This document shows, piece by piece, positions 4,680 through 5,026 of a stretch of DNA of 5,026 nt (positions are counted from its first letter, which is position 1; each line of letters opens with the position of its first letter). The stretch covers positions 1 through 5,026 of the forward strand of contig JAKSDN010000831.1 of assembly GCA_022360075.1 (NCBI GenBank). Reading direction: 5' to 3'. The notes under the pieces were generated by a model that saw nothing but the letters and a program-made list of their open reading frames with translations, was not told the origin of the DNA and made no database searches. The stretch comes from Kiloniellales bacterium (GTDB lineage: Bacteria > Pseudomonadota > Alphaproteobacteria > Kiloniellales > JAKSDN01). The translations under genes and the position numbers were made by a program.

Positions 4680-5026
4680 GTGAATGAGGATGTCCGCAGT
4701 CTCTCGCAAGATGGTGCAGAAGCGTTGGCCAGCGCCACTGCGCCGGCGCTCGCGACAGCCGCTCCCGATCCGGATTCCTACGTGCCGCGCGCCCTGGATC
4801 GCGCCTTCAAGGCGAATCTCGCGCGCTTCACCGCCGGGGTGACGCCGGCCGGTCTGGCGACCACCTGGACGGACTGGTTCTGGCACCTGGCGCTGTCGCC
4901 GGGCAAGCAGGCCAAGCTGGTCGAGAAGGCCTGGCGCAAGTCGGCCCGCCTGGCGCTCTACGCCGGCCGGGCCGCGACCCAGCCCGGCAGCCCGCCCTGC
5001 ATCGCGCCGCTGCCGCAGGACCGGCG
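4680..5026 (+). CDS. phaC: Polyhydroxyalkanoate synthase, class I, N-terminal part (cut by window edge)
   Basis: The first 115 residues of a polyhydroxyalkanoate (poly-beta-hydroxybutyrate) synthase are present and the frame is still open at the window end. The enzyme polymerises (R)-3-hydroxyacyl-CoA into storage polyester on the granule surface. A low-complexity Ala/Asp-rich lead (1-38) is followed by the N-terminal PHB polymerase domain (about 39-84), recognisable by LDRAFKANLARFTAGVTPAG and LALSPGKQAKLVEKA. Next comes a basic helix (86-96) and then PCIAPLPQDR (106-115), which in relatives (PCIEPLPQDRRF) opens the conserved synthase region. The catalytic Cys-Asp-His triad of the alpha/beta-hydrolase core lies beyond the window and cannot be checked. 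The start is GTG at 4680 with GAGGA at 4665-4669, 10 nt upstream; the only other nearby option is TTG at 4653, with no better site. The gene is divergent from the amidohydrolase, with a 203-bp gap holding an FNR-like box. Confidence 0.85.
   Translation, partial: MNEDVRSLSQDGAEALASATAPALATAAPDPDSYVPRALDRAFKANLARFTAGVTPAGLATTWTDWFWHLALSPGKQAKLVEKAWRKSARLALYAGRAATQPGSPPCIAPLPQDR

Noticed and set aside
4647..4886. 79-residue minus-strand open frame opposite the phaC start
   Set aside because: It lies antisense to the recognisable PHB polymerase N-terminal domain and has no recognisable product or clear ribosome binding site.

Overview
The window looks like chromosomal DNA of a GC-rich alphaproteobacterium. 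The evidence is the strong G/C bias at third codon positions, a CCTCATCCTGAG...GCGTCTCGAAGG type dispersed intergenic repeat, a soluble HxxxCxxC anti-sigma-like protein followed by an acidic/proline tail, and a PHA synthase with the N-terminal extension typical of that class. No order or genus can be fixed from the sequence alone. There are six genes: five complete and one running off the right edge. I saw no tRNA, rRNA, CRISPR array, transposase or prophage gene.

Layout. Positions 1-299 carry no convincing gene, but do hold an inverted dispersed repeat (62-165) and a perfect 8-bp stem hairpin (223-250). Next is a small zinc-finger anti-sigma-like protein (300-599, +), convergent with a MarR-family regulator (662-1138, -). 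The regulator is divergent from a two-gene unit: a PaaI-type hotdog thioesterase (1193-1684, +, TTG start) and a 12-TM major facilitator transporter (1732-2958, +). The marR/thioesterase gap contains CTCGTG-N6-CACGAG plus a third half-site, the best operator candidate in the window. After the transporter, a 237-bp gap holds two inverted copies of a C/G-rich palindromic repeat. A complete zinc-dependent M20 amidohydrolase of the N-carbamoyl-amino-acid hydrolase/ureidopropionase/allantoate amidohydrolase group follows (3196-4476, -). It is divergent from the start of a class I polyhydroxyalkanoate synthase (phaC, from 4680, +, truncated by the window edge). Their shared 203-bp intergenic region contains a near-consensus FNR/FixK-type box (CTGAC-N4-ATCAA).

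How the genes may work together. The marR-thioesterase-MFS arrangement is a classic locally regulated module. The regulator probably represses itself and the two-gene unit, and responds to an acyl-CoA/aromatic-acid type compound handled by the thioesterase and moved by the transporter; the ligand is unknown. The amidohydrolase would salvage nitrogen from N-carbamoyl or ureido compounds, while PhaC stores carbon as polyester. The FNR-like box suggests oxygen-dependent control of phaC. Nothing here demands an undescribed system; the regulatory sites and the repeat elements deserve the closest second look.
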